Positions 8,762-18,300 of a DNA stretch of 64,000 nt are shown piece after piece. Below the pieces are notes generated by a model. That model was not told where the DNA came from and searched no databases. It saw only the letters and a list, made by a program, of their open reading frames with translations. Every line of letters begins with the position of its first letter. Position 1 is the stretch's first letter. Source of the DNA: Fischerella sp. JS2 (GTDB taxonomy: Bacteria > Cyanobacteriota > Cyanobacteriia > Cyanobacteriales > Nostocaceae); NCBI RefSeq assembly GCF_032393985.1, contig NZ_CP135918.1, forward strand, positions 4,775,724 through 4,839,723, given 5' to 3'. The position numbers and the translations under genes are program-made.

Positions 8762-9163
8762 TCATCCGTGAAGGGGGTCATTAATATACTCTAAAACCTT
8801 CTGAGTACTAATCTTTCCAGTCGTGTCAAACATATAAGAATGTGTCCATAAGCTAGGTAATCTCAATAATTCTGGAAATTCTTTTCTTAGTAGTCTTGAT
8901 GACCTTCCTTTAAAAGCTTTAACTATTTGAGATATTGAGTGGTGCGGATCATATTCAACTAGTAGATGTATATGATCCGGCGCAACTTCTAATGCTTTGA
9001 TAATCCACTTCTTGTCATTAGCAACAGACTGGAATACTTCAATGCATCGAAGTTTTAAGTTTTCGTTATTAGCGAATACACGAGCGCGTCTGCATGGTAT
9101 CCAGATTAAATGGACAGTAGCTAATCCAACAGCATGATTGTAATGATTATAAACAGTTTTCAT
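8762..9163 (-). CDS. tnpA: TnpA, Y1 HUH single-strand transposase (IS200/IS605)
   Basis: A 133-residue protein with the HUH pair H64-I-H66 in APDHIHLLVE, the upstream VHLIWIPCRRARVF strand, and the catalytic tyrosine Y126 in STQKVLEYINDP. TnpA cuts single-stranded DNA at the two ends, attaching to the 5' phosphate through the tyrosine, and moves the element as a circle. Nothing essential is missing, so it may be active. It is divergent from tnpB, with 46 bp between starts. Confidence 0.92.
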   Translation of the reverse strand: MKTVYNHYNHAVGLATVHLIWIPCRRARVFANNENLKLRCIEVFQSVANDKKWIIKALEVAPDHIHLLVEYDPHHSISQIVKAFKGRSSRLLRKEFPELLRLPSLWTHSYMFDTTGKISTQKVLEYINDPLHG

Positions 9164-9209
9164 GTAGATGAGTATTGATTATCTACACCACTGATGATAT
9201 CATAATCAC

Positions 9210-10334
9210 ATGAAAACCCTGAAGTTTAAACTGTATCAGCACAAAAGAAATAGATTCCTCAAGCGCATGATTAACGCGAGTGGGATAATCTACAATCATT
9301 GTATTGCCCTACACAAACGCTACTATCGAATGTGGGGCAAACACTTAAGCTGTGCAAAACTTCAATCTCATATTGCCAAACTGCGGAAATGTAATCCATT
9401 TTGGCAAACAGTAGGTTCTCAATCAGTACAAGATATTTGTCAACGCATTGAGAAAGCCTACCAATTATTTTTTAAACACAACAAAAAAGGAGTTAGACCG
9501 CCAGGATTTAAAAAAGTTAAGAAATACAAATCATTCACTCTTAAACAATCTGGATACAAGTTTTTAGGTGGAAATCGAGTCAAGATTGGGAACAAAGTTT
9601 ATCAATTTTGGAAGTCGAGAGAGATAGAGGGAACAGTCAAAACCTTAACCATAAAACGCACTCCTTTAGGCGAGCTATTTATGATTATAGTTGTTGATGA
9701 TTGTTCTAATTCAAAAATCAAGTTTGCGACTGGTAGAATAGCGGGATTTGATTTTGGATTAAAAACATTCCTCACTTGCTCGGACGGAACAAAAATTGAG
9801 TCTCCCCAATTTTTAAAACAATCATTAAATGCCATTAGGAAAGCTAGCCGACAGCATTCTAAAAAACTCAAAGGTTCATCAAACAGAGAGCGATTTAGAA
9901 AAAATCTAGTTCGCAAATATGAGGATATTTCTCATCGTAGACGTGATTGGTTTTGGAAACTCGCTCATAAATTAACAGATAATTTTGATGTGCTTTGTTT
10001 TGAAACCTTAAATCTTAAAGGAATGCAACGTCTTTGGGGTAGGAAAATATCAGACTTGGCGAGGCGTGAATTTCTGCAAATTCTAGAATGGATTGCTAAG
10101 AAGAAGCATAAACAAGTAGTGTTTGTAGATCAATGGTATCCATCCACAAAAACTTGTTCTAGCTGTGGACACATTTTAGAAAAATTGGATTTGTCGATTA
10201 GACGCTGGCGTTGTCCTTCATGTCAATCTGAAAATGATAGAGATGAAAACGCCAGTCTTAATATTAAAAGAGTCGGGAGTTCGACTCTAGGCGTAGGAGA
10301 TGTTAGACAGTCTCAGACTGCAATCTCTGTTTGA
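9210..10334 (+). CDS. tnpB: TnpB, RNA-guided RuvC-like nuclease
   Basis: A 374-residue TnpB with all three RuvC acidic residues: D181 in AGFDFGLK, E265 in CFETLNLKG, D345 in ENDRDENAS, and a zinc ribbon C316-C319 / C335-C338. The N-terminal HTH/OrfB region (RMINASGIIYNHC) is present. TnpB proteins are ancestors of Cas12 and cut DNA guided by an omega-RNA transcribed from the 3' end of their own gene and the right end. No frame break is seen. Confidence 0.93.
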   Translation: MKTLKFKLYQHKRNRFLKRMINASGIIYNHCIALHKRYYRMWGKHLSCAKLQSHIAKLRKCNPFWQTVGSQSVQDICQRIEKAYQLFFKHNKKGVRPPGFKKVKKYKSFTLKQSGYKFLGGNRVKIGNKVYQFWKSREIEGTVKTLTIKRTPLGELFMIIVVDDCSNSKIKFATGRIAGFDFGLKTFLTCSDGTKIESPQFLKQSLNAIRKASRQHSKKLKGSSNRERFRKNLVRKYEDISHRRRDWFWKLAHKLTDNFDVLCFETLNLKGMQRLWGRKISDLARREFLQILEWIAKKKHKQVVFVDQWYPSTKTCSSCGHILEKLDLSIRRWRCPSCQSENDRDENASLNIKRVGSSTLGVGDVRQSQTAISV

Positions 10335-10374
10335 TGCCTGAATCCCCCGTTTTCAAAACGGGGGAGTGGCTCAA
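10230..10374 (+). ncRNA. predicted omega-RNA scaffold of TnpB (approximate limits)
   Basis: By analogy with characterised TnpB loci, the guide RNA scaffold covers the tnpB 3' end and the right end, here ending with the hairpin 10344-10364 and AGTGGCTCAA. The guide would be the flanking DNA starting at 10375 (ATTATTGCTAG). The 5' limit is a guess. Confidence 0.5.
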
Positions 10375-10590
10375 ATTATTGCTAGTTCGTCTGAATATCT
10401 TATACGACGAGTTCCTTTCAACTGGAAGCAAATAAGAAACGTATACCTCACCACGATTGCAATTTTTAGCGCGATAATTGGAGGAATATGGTTGATATAC
10501 CAATTTTCTGGTTCAAAATCTAACCAACCACAATCTTCTCAATCAAGTACTTATATCCGCCTAGAGTCGCGAACTACAAACATAAAGTAG
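10366..10590 (+). CDS. possible small membrane protein, start provided by or cut by the insertion sequence
   Basis: A 74-codon frame whose GTG start lies inside the right end of the insertion sequence. Downstream of the boundary it encodes RRVPFNWKQIRNVYLTTIAI and a single predicted membrane segment (AIFSAIIGGIWLIYQF), then a serine- and glutamine-rich tail. It may be the remnant of a longer gene interrupted at 10374, or noncoding. No family is recognised. Confidence 0.3.
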   Translation: MAQIIASSSEYLIRRVPFNWKQIRNVYLTTIAIFSAIIGGIWLIYQFSGSKSNQPQSSQSSTYIRLESRTTNIK

Positions 10591-10650
10591 GTTTGTTCCC
10601 TTTATTTTTTTTATATTTGTTAAGTTTTATGATAATAACGAACCACGTAA

Positions 10651-10677
10651 GACACGAAGGACACGAAGGACACGAAG
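10651..10677. repeat. GACACGAAG x 3 tandem repeat
   Basis: Three exact 9-bp units just before the DUF2085 gene, a typical short tandem repeat of filamentous cyanobacteria. Confidence 0.8.
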
Positions 10678-10686
10678 GAAACAGAG

Positions 10687-11196
10687 ATGCAAGGAGTTGT
10701 TTTTGGTAGAAGCTTAAGGATTAATTGGGTAAGTTTTGTTGCTGATTTTCTGTTGTTGGGGATGGTGGTCGGGCCGTTGGCTGCTCCTTTTCTAGCTGCA
10801 TCTGGGTTGTTTATTTTACCTGGAATTGCGGAAATTATCTATTTTATGGGTCGTCATGTATGCCCACAACCAGAGATGGGGATGATGCTGGCATCACCGT
10901 TTCTCATGGCTGTATGTATGCGTTGTTACGGTACAGTAACGGGTTTATTGTTGACTCGGTTGTTACTTGGGGTGAGTGATGGTAAGAGTTTTTACTGGCT
11001 GCATCAATACGGCTGGAATGGTGCAGCGATCGCTAGTGTGTTGATGATGGCTTATCCATTGGAGTTAGCTGCTGAGGTGTTGGGGTGGTGGAGTTTCAAT
11101 AATTATGTTGTAACTTTGTTTGGATTGGTTACAGGTTTGGCATGGGGTTTGTTTACAATGCCGCTATTACATCGGCCAAAAAATTTTGGATTTTAG
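10687..11196 (+). CDS. DUF2085 membrane protein
   Basis: A 169-residue integral membrane protein with four or five hydrophobic segments (about 18-50, 70-92, 105-122, 135-160). It carries the DUF2085 signature: a cysteine in RHVCPQPE (C59) and the CMRCYG motif (C77, C80), likely a metal or redox site. The biochemical role of DUF2085 is not known. It stands alone; the ATG at 10687 is the only good start. Confidence 0.75.
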   Translation: MQGVVFGRSLRINWVSFVADFLLLGMVVGPLAAPFLAASGLFILPGIAEIIYFMGRHVCPQPEMGMMLASPFLMAVCMRCYGTVTGLLLTRLLLGVSDGKSFYWLHQYGWNGAAIASVLMMAYPLELAAEVLGWWSFNNYVVTLFGLVTGLAWGLFTMPLLHRPKNFGF

Positions 11197-11380
11197 ATTT
11201 TGGAACCACTGCGTTGCGGAGGTTCCCTCTGTTGTAGCACGTGGCGTGATTTTGGATTGACCCACACAGCAATCCGCTTTCTTGGGAATTTTGGATTTTG
11301 GAATACAAATTGATTCCCAAGATTTACTGGCTTTCTTGTATCCTAAGAGAAATGATTGGTCAAAACTGTTAACTGATAAA

Positions 11381-11410
11381 TGTACAGACGCGAGGAACAT
11401 CGCGTCTGTA
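11381..11410. repeat. palindromic repeat TGTACAGACGCGAGGAACAT..., family A (inverted copy)
   Basis: GTACAGACGCGA and TCGCGTCTGTA form a near-perfect foldback around GGAACA. Further copies are at 6901-6932, 15319-15351 and 43098-43127. Confidence 0.8.
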
Positions 11411-11429
11411 GCTAACTGTTAACTGTTGA

Positions 11430-12545
11430 TCACCTTTCCAAACTGCGAGGATCAAGGGCATCTCTGAGTCCGTCACCCAGCAAGTTGAACGCCAAAACTG
11501 TCAAGATAATGACCAACGCTGGCGGCCAGATCAACCAAGGTTGTAGCACTAAGATGGAAGCATTAGTTGCCAAGGAAAGCATATTTCCCCATGAAGGATC
11601 TGGTTGCTGAATTCCCAGTCCAATCAGACTTAATACGGCTTCTGCGCCAATAAAACTGGGAACTGCCAGAGTGGCAGAGATAATAATATAAGTTGCAGTT
11701 TGGGGTAAAACATGGCGAGTGATGATATAAAATGGCTTAGCACCCATCGCTCGTGCTGCTTGCACAAATTCGCGCTCTTTGATGGATAAGACTTGACCAC
11801 GAATCACTCGCGCTAAACCAGCCCAACTAATAAACGACGTAATACATACAATTAACAAAAATCGCTGCGTACTGCTTAACCCTGGTGGTAATACTGCACC
11901 CAAGGTGACTAATAAATATATGCTAGGAAACGTCATTAGTACTTCAGCTAAACGCATGATCGCAGCATCAATCCAGCCACCGAAATAACCAGAAATACCG
12001 CCAACGATCATCCCTAGAGGAAAAGTCAGGGCTACTCCCACAATTCCAATAAATAAACTGATGCGACCTCCATGTAATAAGCGACTAAATTGATCGCGCC
12101 CTTGATCGTCAGTACCCAGGAGGTTGATTTTAGCTTCGCCAGTAGTACCAAATAAATGCCAATTTAAAGGAATTCCGGGAAAAATAGTCACTTCATTCCA
12201 GTTGGGAGGTAAGGGCAAACTCAAGTGTAAAAGGTGGTATTCTGAACCTTGCACAAATAACCGCAAAGGCGAGGGTTTACTTTTATCTACAATCAGTTCG
12301 CGCTCGCCCGTTTCTAAATTTGTGTCTCCTTGAGTTGTAGGATAAACATGAGGTCCAATAAACTTCCCTGAAGTCGAAAACCAGTAAATTCTTGTTGGTG
12401 GCAATAGGGAACCACCCGGTTGCGGAATATAAGGGTCATAGGGGGCAACAAAATCAGCAGCAATTACTGCTATATAAAAGACTAAGAGCAAAATTGCCCC
12501 AAATCGCGCCAAAGGATTTTTCTTTAATCTTTGCCACCAGTTCAT
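11430..12545 (-). CDS. ABC transporter permease, OppC/DppC type
   Basis: A 371-residue inner-membrane permease. It has the N-terminal membrane segment and the OppC leader (NPLARFGAILLLVFYIAVI), a large periplasmic insertion (about 45-135), then five further membrane segments with the EAA loop EFVQAARAMGAKPFYIITRHVLP that docks the ATPase, and the OppC-type ending GDGLRDALDPR. The family moves peptides, nickel or opines. Its partner genes (OppB, ATPases, binding protein) are not adjacent, as is common in cyanobacteria, so the substrate is unknown. Confidence 0.88.
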   Translation of the reverse strand: MNWWQRLKKNPLARFGAILLLVFYIAVIAADFVAPYDPYIPQPGGSLLPPTRIYWFSTSGKFIGPHVYPTTQGDTNLETGERELIVDKSKPSPLRLFVQGSEYHLLHLSLPLPPNWNEVTIFPGIPLNWHLFGTTGEAKINLLGTDDQGRDQFSRLLHGGRISLFIGIVGVALTFPLGMIVGGISGYFGGWIDAAIMRLAEVLMTFPSIYLLVTLGAVLPPGLSSTQRFLLIVCITSFISWAGLARVIRGQVLSIKEREFVQAARAMGAKPFYIITRHVLPQTATYIIISATLAVPSFIGAEAVLSLIGLGIQQPDPSWGNMLSLATNASILVLQPWLIWPPALVIILTVLAFNLLGDGLRDALDPRSLER

Positions 12546-12551
12546 AGTTAG

Positions 12552-12600
12552 TTATTTGTCCTTTGTCATTTGTCCTTTGTCCTTTGTCATTTGTCGATTG
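12552..12600. repeat. TTTGTCCTTTGTCAT-type heptamer tandem repeat
   Basis: Seven or so units of (T)TTGTCC/TTTGTCAT in the gap between the permease gene and the HD-domain gene, typical cyanobacterial STRR sequence. Confidence 0.75.
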
Positions 12601-12615
12601 ACCAATGACTAATAT

Positions 12616-13491
12616 CTAAGCACGTAGTTGTTCAACAAAATATAACTTTTCATCTTGAGGAACTTCATGTTCCACTACAAAAACATTGGAGTGGAGATTG
12701 GCAATAATTTGTTTGCCTTGCTGTGTCAGAGTTAGGTAACGTAGTGCTTCTTGAATATATGGGTAAACTCCATGCCAGTAGAACTTGGCGTAGTTCTTGC
12801 GTAAGTCAGCAGGTGTTTGATACCCTAAAACTTTATTCATCCCTGTTTCTTCAAATTCGTAAAACAAAGAAGTAATTTTTTTCAAGTAGCGGGGGTCACT
12901 TAATTGTCCGATTAAATCAGCTGCACGAACCAAACCTGCAAAGCTACTTGTGCATTGATGATCCTCAGCAGCAGGTACGGGAAAGCGAGTCAATTCAATA
13001 TTGGTCTTAATAACTTCCGAATCTATCAATTTGTGACCGCCAAAGCGTTCATCAATAAAAAGTTTGGCTCTATCCACATGATAAGGTGTCAAGCTAGCGT
13101 CAGAGGCTCCAGGGGGAAGAGAAATCATTCTGTTATCTTTACCTGTAGCATATAAGCCTTCTTCCTCACGATCTTCTCGGCACACTCCTTTAACATAGCC
13201 AATATCATGACATAGTAAGGAAATAATAAAGTGCAACCAGTCTTCACTGGAAACACCCCCTTCCCGAATGTGTTTGCCGCGTAAAATTTCTTGTCCTACC
13301 AACGTAACGAGAATCGAATGTTCTACATTGTGATAGAGGGCGTCGCTGTTGGCAATGTTTTCTAAAGCCATGTTCCCCGCCCAAGCAATTATGTCTTGAT
13401 AATCAGTTTTTAAGCAGCCGTAGGTACGACGGTAGCCTTCTCGAATTTGCCTTACAAAAGCATCTATTAATATTTCTGTAGCATTGAACAT
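12616..13491 (-). CDS. HD-domain metal-dependent phosphohydrolase-like protein
   Basis: A 291-residue protein with the HD superfamily metal residues: an early His in ALYHNVEHS (about 53-57), the HD dyad in LLCHDIGY (about 94), and a later Asp in LVRAADLIGQL. It matches a cyanobacterial family of HD metalloproteins of unknown substrate (nucleotide phosphohydrolases are typical of the superfamily). The C-terminal part is helical. No operon partner. The start ATG at 13491 fits the family, with the helix MFNATEILIDAFVRQIREGY. Confidence 0.8.
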   Translation of the reverse strand: MFNATEILIDAFVRQIREGYRRTYGCLKTDYQDIIAWAGNMALENIANSDALYHNVEHSILVTLVGQEILRGKHIREGGVSSEDWLHFIISLLCHDIGYVKGVCREDREEEGLYATGKDNRMISLPPGASDASLTPYHVDRAKLFIDERFGGHKLIDSEVIKTNIELTRFPVPAAEDHQCTSSFAGLVRAADLIGQLSDPRYLKKITSLFYEFEETGMNKVLGYQTPADLRKNYAKFYWHGVYPYIQEALRYLTLTQQGKQIIANLHSNVFVVEHEVPQDEKLYFVEQLRA

Positions 13492-13756
13492 ACTAGTTAC
13501 TCAGTCGGACAATTAAATTATTTATGCATTATTGGCTTTAAATAAAATTCAGCACAACGCTTATGTCTCCTTGTAGTTATTATCACTGCTTAATCTGAGA
13601 TGATGGCAAGCTTTTCTAGTTGTGTATCGTCAGATTCTGGGTATGCTACCACCAGAAATAAAAAAAATAGGTCATAGTAAATATACATTAACTTACTTAA
13701 AACTTTTTTAAGCACAACTGCTGAGTGAGAATCAGGCAGGAAGTGGAGGCAAGACA

Positions 13757-15217
13757 GTGGGCGAGGAGAGTTATTCGGAACTGGGAACACAACAGTCAGT
13801 GGTTATTGCAGATGGCGACTGGGAAGGAAAAAAACTAAACAGGCGCAGTCCTTGGCTGCTACCTTTGTTACTTGGTACTGGTTTGGGAGTAGCGATCGCT
13901 TTTTTGGGGATGGGTGTTGTAAGTAACCGTCAGACTCCTAGCAAAAATGCTGGTGCAGCAAAATCTACACAGCAAGTTGCCCCAACCATGACAGTTACCA
14001 CAGTCTCAGCAGCAGCTAACACTATAGCCCGTACCCTTAAGATTACTGGCACAGTGGCAGCACGAGATTTAATACCAGTTTTACCACAGACAAACGGTCT
14101 ACAAATCAAGCAGGTACTAGTTAATGAAGGAGATACAGTCAAAGTCGGTCAATTACTAGCAGTTTTGGATGATTCCCTACTGCAAGCCCAAATTAGCCAA
14201 GCAAAGGCAGATATAGAATCTAGACAAGCAGATGTGGCTTCTAATCAGGCAAATCTGGAAGCGAAAAAGGCAGATGTTGCTTCCTTGCAAGCAGTTGTGC
14301 AACAAAAACGAGCAGATTTAGCCCAAGCCAAGGCGAAGTTAGAAGAAGCACAAAGAAATTATCAACGCTATCAAAAACTTGCCAGCAATGGTGCGATCAG
14401 CAAACAAGAACTGGAAACACGGGAAACTACCTTGAAAACTGCCAAAGAAGCAGTCAGGGTAGCCGAAGAAAATGTTCGCAGTGCCGAAGCAGATGTCAGC
14501 AGTGCCCAAGCAAATATTAACAGTGCCCAAGCAGGCATTAACAGCGCCCAAGCCAACGTTAAAAGTAATGCTGCCAAACTCCAGCAGTTGAAAACTCAAC
14601 TCGCACAAACTTTGGTGCGTGCGCCTGTATCAGGAACAATTGCCGAGAAACTGGCTAGAGTCGGGGATGTCACTGGTATACCACCCCAAACTCAAGTTGG
14701 AAATGTGGTGGGTGGGACACAAAAATTGTTTTCTATTATTCGGGAAGGCAAGTTGGAACTCCAAGCCCAAGTTCCCAGCGTACAACTACCAGAGGTAAAA
14801 GTTGGTGCAGCAGTAGAAGTTACCTCGGATGCCGATAAACGCATACGTTTACAAGGACAAGTACGAGAAATTGAACCGATAGTTAACGACCAACGCCGGG
14901 AAGCAACGGTAAAAATTGACCTACCACCGACAAACTTATTAAAACCAGGAATGTTTGCCCGGGCAGCAGTCACAACTAATACAACCACAGGTGTGGTAGT
15001 ACCACAAAAAGCAGTCCTACCCCAACCAGATGGCAGTGCGATCGCATTCACCTTATCGGGTGTAGACACGGTTCGCGCTCAAAAAGTAGAACTAGGAGAA
15101 ATCCTCAACGGTGGCAAAGTGGAAATTAAAACTGGTTTGCAAACAGGCGATCGCGTCGTAGTTGACGGTGCTGGATATCTCAAAGATGGTGACAAAGTCA
15201 GAGTGGTTGGTGGTTAG
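13757..15217 (+). CDS. RND efflux periplasmic adaptor (HlyD/MFP family)
   Basis: A 486-residue membrane-fusion protein. It has an N-terminal anchor (LLPLLLGTGLGVAIAFLGMGVV), a biotinyl-lipoyl half (QIKQVLVNEGDTVKVGQLLAVLDD), a long coiled coil (about 140-285) with repeats such as SAQANINSAQAGINSAQANV, the second lipoyl half (VRAPVSGTIAEKLARVGD) and beta-barrel domains. It links an inner-membrane RND pump to an outer-membrane channel. The pump gene follows 161 bp downstream on the same strand, so they probably form one unit. The GTG at 13757 follows an acceptable GGAGG-rich stretch. Confidence 0.9.
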   Translation: MGEESYSELGTQQSVVIADGDWEGKKLNRRSPWLLPLLLGTGLGVAIAFLGMGVVSNRQTPSKNAGAAKSTQQVAPTMTVTTVSAAANTIARTLKITGTVAARDLIPVLPQTNGLQIKQVLVNEGDTVKVGQLLAVLDDSLLQAQISQAKADIESRQADVASNQANLEAKKADVASLQAVVQQKRADLAQAKAKLEEAQRNYQRYQKLASNGAISKQELETRETTLKTAKEAVRVAEENVRSAEADVSSAQANINSAQAGINSAQANVKSNAAKLQQLKTQLAQTLVRAPVSGTIAEKLARVGDVTGIPPQTQVGNVVGGTQKLFSIIREGKLELQAQVPSVQLPEVKVGAAVEVTSDADKRIRLQGQVREIEPIVNDQRREATVKIDLPPTNLLKPGMFARAAVTTNTTTGVVVPQKAVLPQPDGSAIAFTLSGVDTVRAQKVELGEILNGGKVEIKTGLQTGDRVVVDGAGYLKDGDKVRVVGG

Positions 15218-15378
15218 CGGTTAGTGGTTAGTAGCAATAGGGAATGGGTAATGGGAAAAATATTAACCACCAACCCAACCACCAATCAACTACTACCCAC
15301 TAACTACTACCTACTAATGTACAGACGCGATGTTCCTCACGTCTCTACCCACTAACTACTAACTATCAACAATAATCT
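15218..15378. repeat. repeat-rich spacer inside the efflux pair with palindrome family A copy
   Basis: Contains GGTTAGTGGTTAGTAG-type and CCACTAACTACTACCTACTA-type runs and the palindrome TGTACAGACGCGATGTTCCTCACGT at 15319-15351 (split here by its own arms). Confidence 0.7.
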
Positions 15379-18300
15379 ATGTCCTTCAATATTTCTGCTT
15401 GGTCAATTAAAAAACCTGTCCCCACAATAGTTTTATTTTTAATTTTGACTCTGGTTGGTTGGTTCTCATTTAATTCGTTGGGAATTGATATCAACCCCAA
15501 TATTGATGTACCCACAGTGCGGGTTACAGTTACCCAACCAGGGGCGGGGCCTGCGGAACTAGAGTTCCAACTCACCAAAAAAATTGAGGATGCGATCGCC
15601 AGTTTAGGCAACATTGACGAACTGCGATCCACTGTCACCGATGGTAATTCCACAACCACAATTACCTTTGTCTTGGGTACAAATACAGACCGCGCTACGA
15701 ATGATGTTCGCAATGCCGTATCGCAAATTCGGCAAAATTTACCCCAAGACATCAACGACCCCATCGTTGAACGTGTAGATTTTTCTGGTGGGCCGATTAT
15801 GTCCTACGCGGTGAAATCTGACCGACGTTCCGTAGAAGAACTCAGTTACTTAGTTGACCAAACTATCAGCCGCGCTTTGTTAGCTGTCAGAGGAGTAGCC
15901 CAAGTTAAGCGTGTGGGCGGAGTTGATCGCGAAGTCCGAGTTAATCTCGACCCAGACCGTTTACAATCTTTGGGAATTACCGCTACTCAAGTCAACGATC
16001 AAATTCGCGCCCTGAATATCAACCTACCAGGTGGGCGCGCCGAAGTTGGTGGTAGCGAACAAAGTATCCGTACCTTGGGTAGTGCTAAGAGTGTGGATGT
16101 CTTGAAAACCTATGAAATTCTCCTACCTGGTGGTGGTTCTGTTCTCTTATCTAGTTTGGGAACGGTAGAAGATAGCTATGCCGAAGTTCGACAAACCGCA
16201 CGTTTAGATAACAAACCCGTAGTAGCGTTCCAGGTGTTGCGTAGTACCGGCAGCGTCATGGTGACTGTAGAGGAAGGAGTCAAAGCAGCCATCAAAGAAC
16301 TAGAGAAAACACTGCCCTCTGACGTCAAGCTGGAATTAATTTTTACCAGAGCTGATTTTGTCCGGGAATCTTATCAAAGCACGATAGAGGAATTAATTCA
16401 AGCCTCTGTACTTGCAGTTATAGTCATACTTTTATTTTTACGTGATTGGCGGGCAACTTTAATTACAGCAGTAGCTTTACCCTTGTCTATGATTCCTACC
16501 TTTGCTGTGCAGTATGCCTTGGGTTATACCCTCAATAGCATGACCTTGCTGGCATTAGCATTAGCAGTGGGTAACTTAGTGGATGATGCCGTCGTGGAAA
16601 TTGAAAATATGGAACGGCATATGGCAATGGGTAAATCAGCTTGGGAAGCTGCTTTTGATTCATCCGATGAAGTAGGTTTAGCAGTAATCGCTAGTTCCGC
16701 CACAATTATTGCTGTATTTCTACCCGTCGCCTTCATGGGTGGGATTCCAGGGCAGTTTTTCCAACCCTTTGGCGTTACCGTTGCCGTTTCCACCATTTTC
16801 TCTACCTTGGTAGCGCGGATGGTGACACCAATGATGGGGGCGTATCTTCTCAAGGATAAGGAAGGAAACAAAAAAGCTACTCAGAATGAGGGAACTAAGA
16901 GAGTTATAAAATTCTGGAATTTCAAATTCACACTCCCAACTCTGAAATCAACAAGACAAGATAACTTCTCCTCTTTTACCCCTCACACTCCCCCCACTCC
17001 TCACACTCCCCACACTCCCCCCCGCTTCCACCCCTACAAATCCCTTCTGCAATGGTCGTTACGTCATAAATTGACGACTTTGGGTATTGCCTTAGCTTTC
17101 TTCATTGCTAGTGTGATGCTAGTTCCCTTTATTCCCAAGGGATTAGTGGATGGTGGTGACATCGGTATTTCCACCCTAAATGTAGAATTACCTCCCGGTT
17201 CTACCTTAACTGATACCAATAAGGTTGTCAGCCAACTGACCAATATCATCAACAAAGATCCACTAGTAGAATCAGTGTTTGCCTCAGAACAGGTGAACTC
17301 GGCAACCCTTTCTGTTAAGCTCAAGTCTAAAGAAGCAGGACGAAAGATTTCTCAATTAGAGTTTGAACAACAGATACGTCCCCAGTTTCAACAAGTGCCA
17401 GGAGCTAAAATCAGTTTTGAAAGTGCAGGGGCGGTTGGTGGTCGTAAAGATTTAACTATACTGCTACAAAGTGAAAATCCCGAAGCACTCAATCAAGCTG
17501 CTGATGCAGTAGAAAAGCAAATGCGGACTGTTCCTGGATTGGTGGAGGTATCTTCATCTGCAAGTTTGGTGAAACCAGAAATTGTTGTCATTCCCGATCC
17601 GCAACGCGCCGCAGATTTGGGTGTGACTGTACAAGCAATTGCCCGTACTGCTTCTCTGGGAACAATTGGAGATAATGATGCCAACTTAGCTAAGTTTAAT
17701 TTGAGCGATCGCCAAATTCCGATTCGCGTCCAAATTGACCCCAAAGCGCGAGAAGACATCAACACGATCAAAAATCTCCAAGTTCCGACTCAAAACGGTA
17801 GTTTGGTTCCTCTGATGTCGGTAGCAGATATCAGCTTTGCTAGTGGTCCTGCTACTATCAACCGCTATGATCGTTCCCGCCAAGTTTCGCTAGAAGCTAA
17901 CTTGCAAGGTATTTCCTTGGGAGATGGGCTGCAAGCTGTGACTGCACTACCCGCTTTAAAAAACTTGCCGCCGGGAGTCAAACTGCAAAACTCTGGTGAT
18001 GCCAAAATCATGGCAGAAATTTTTGGTCGCTTTGGTGGCGCATTAGCATTGGCATTAATATTTATCTATGCAATTCTGGTGCTGCTGTATAACAACTTCT
18101 TACATCCTCTCACCATTATGGCAGCATTGCCCTTCTGTTTAGGAGGTACACTCATAGGCTTGCTGATTGCCCAAAAAGCCTTGGGATTATATGCCCTGAT
18201 TGGTATTGTGTTGCTGTTGGGGATTGTGACCAAAAACTCAATTCTCTTGGTAGATTACACCATTATCAACCTACAAGAAGGGAAAACTCAACGTCAGGCA

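Larger units (their letters stand above)
8698..10374. mobile_element. IS200/IS605-family insertion sequence, IS608-like, apparently complete
   Basis: Divergent tnpA and tnpB between two recognisable subterminal hairpins. Left side: target TTAC at 8694-8697 directly outside, guide AAAG at 8712-8715, then a GCCGCCTTT / AAAGGGCGG foldback (8715-8736). Right side: guide GAAT at 10340-10343, a 10-bp hairpin CCCCCGTTTT / AAAACGGGGG (10344-10364), a 6-base linker and the cleavage tetramer TCAA at 10371-10374. These four tetranucleotides are the same as those described for IS608 of Helicobacter, where guide and cleavage sequences pair to place the cut. No inverted terminal repeats or target duplication, as expected for single-strand peel-and-paste elements. 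Confidence 0.85.

Noticed and set aside
14339-14608. minus-strand frames opposite the adaptor coiled coil with repeated LGTVNICLGTADICFG-like text
   Set aside because: The repeats simply mirror the SAQANINSAQ repeats of the real gene on the other strand.
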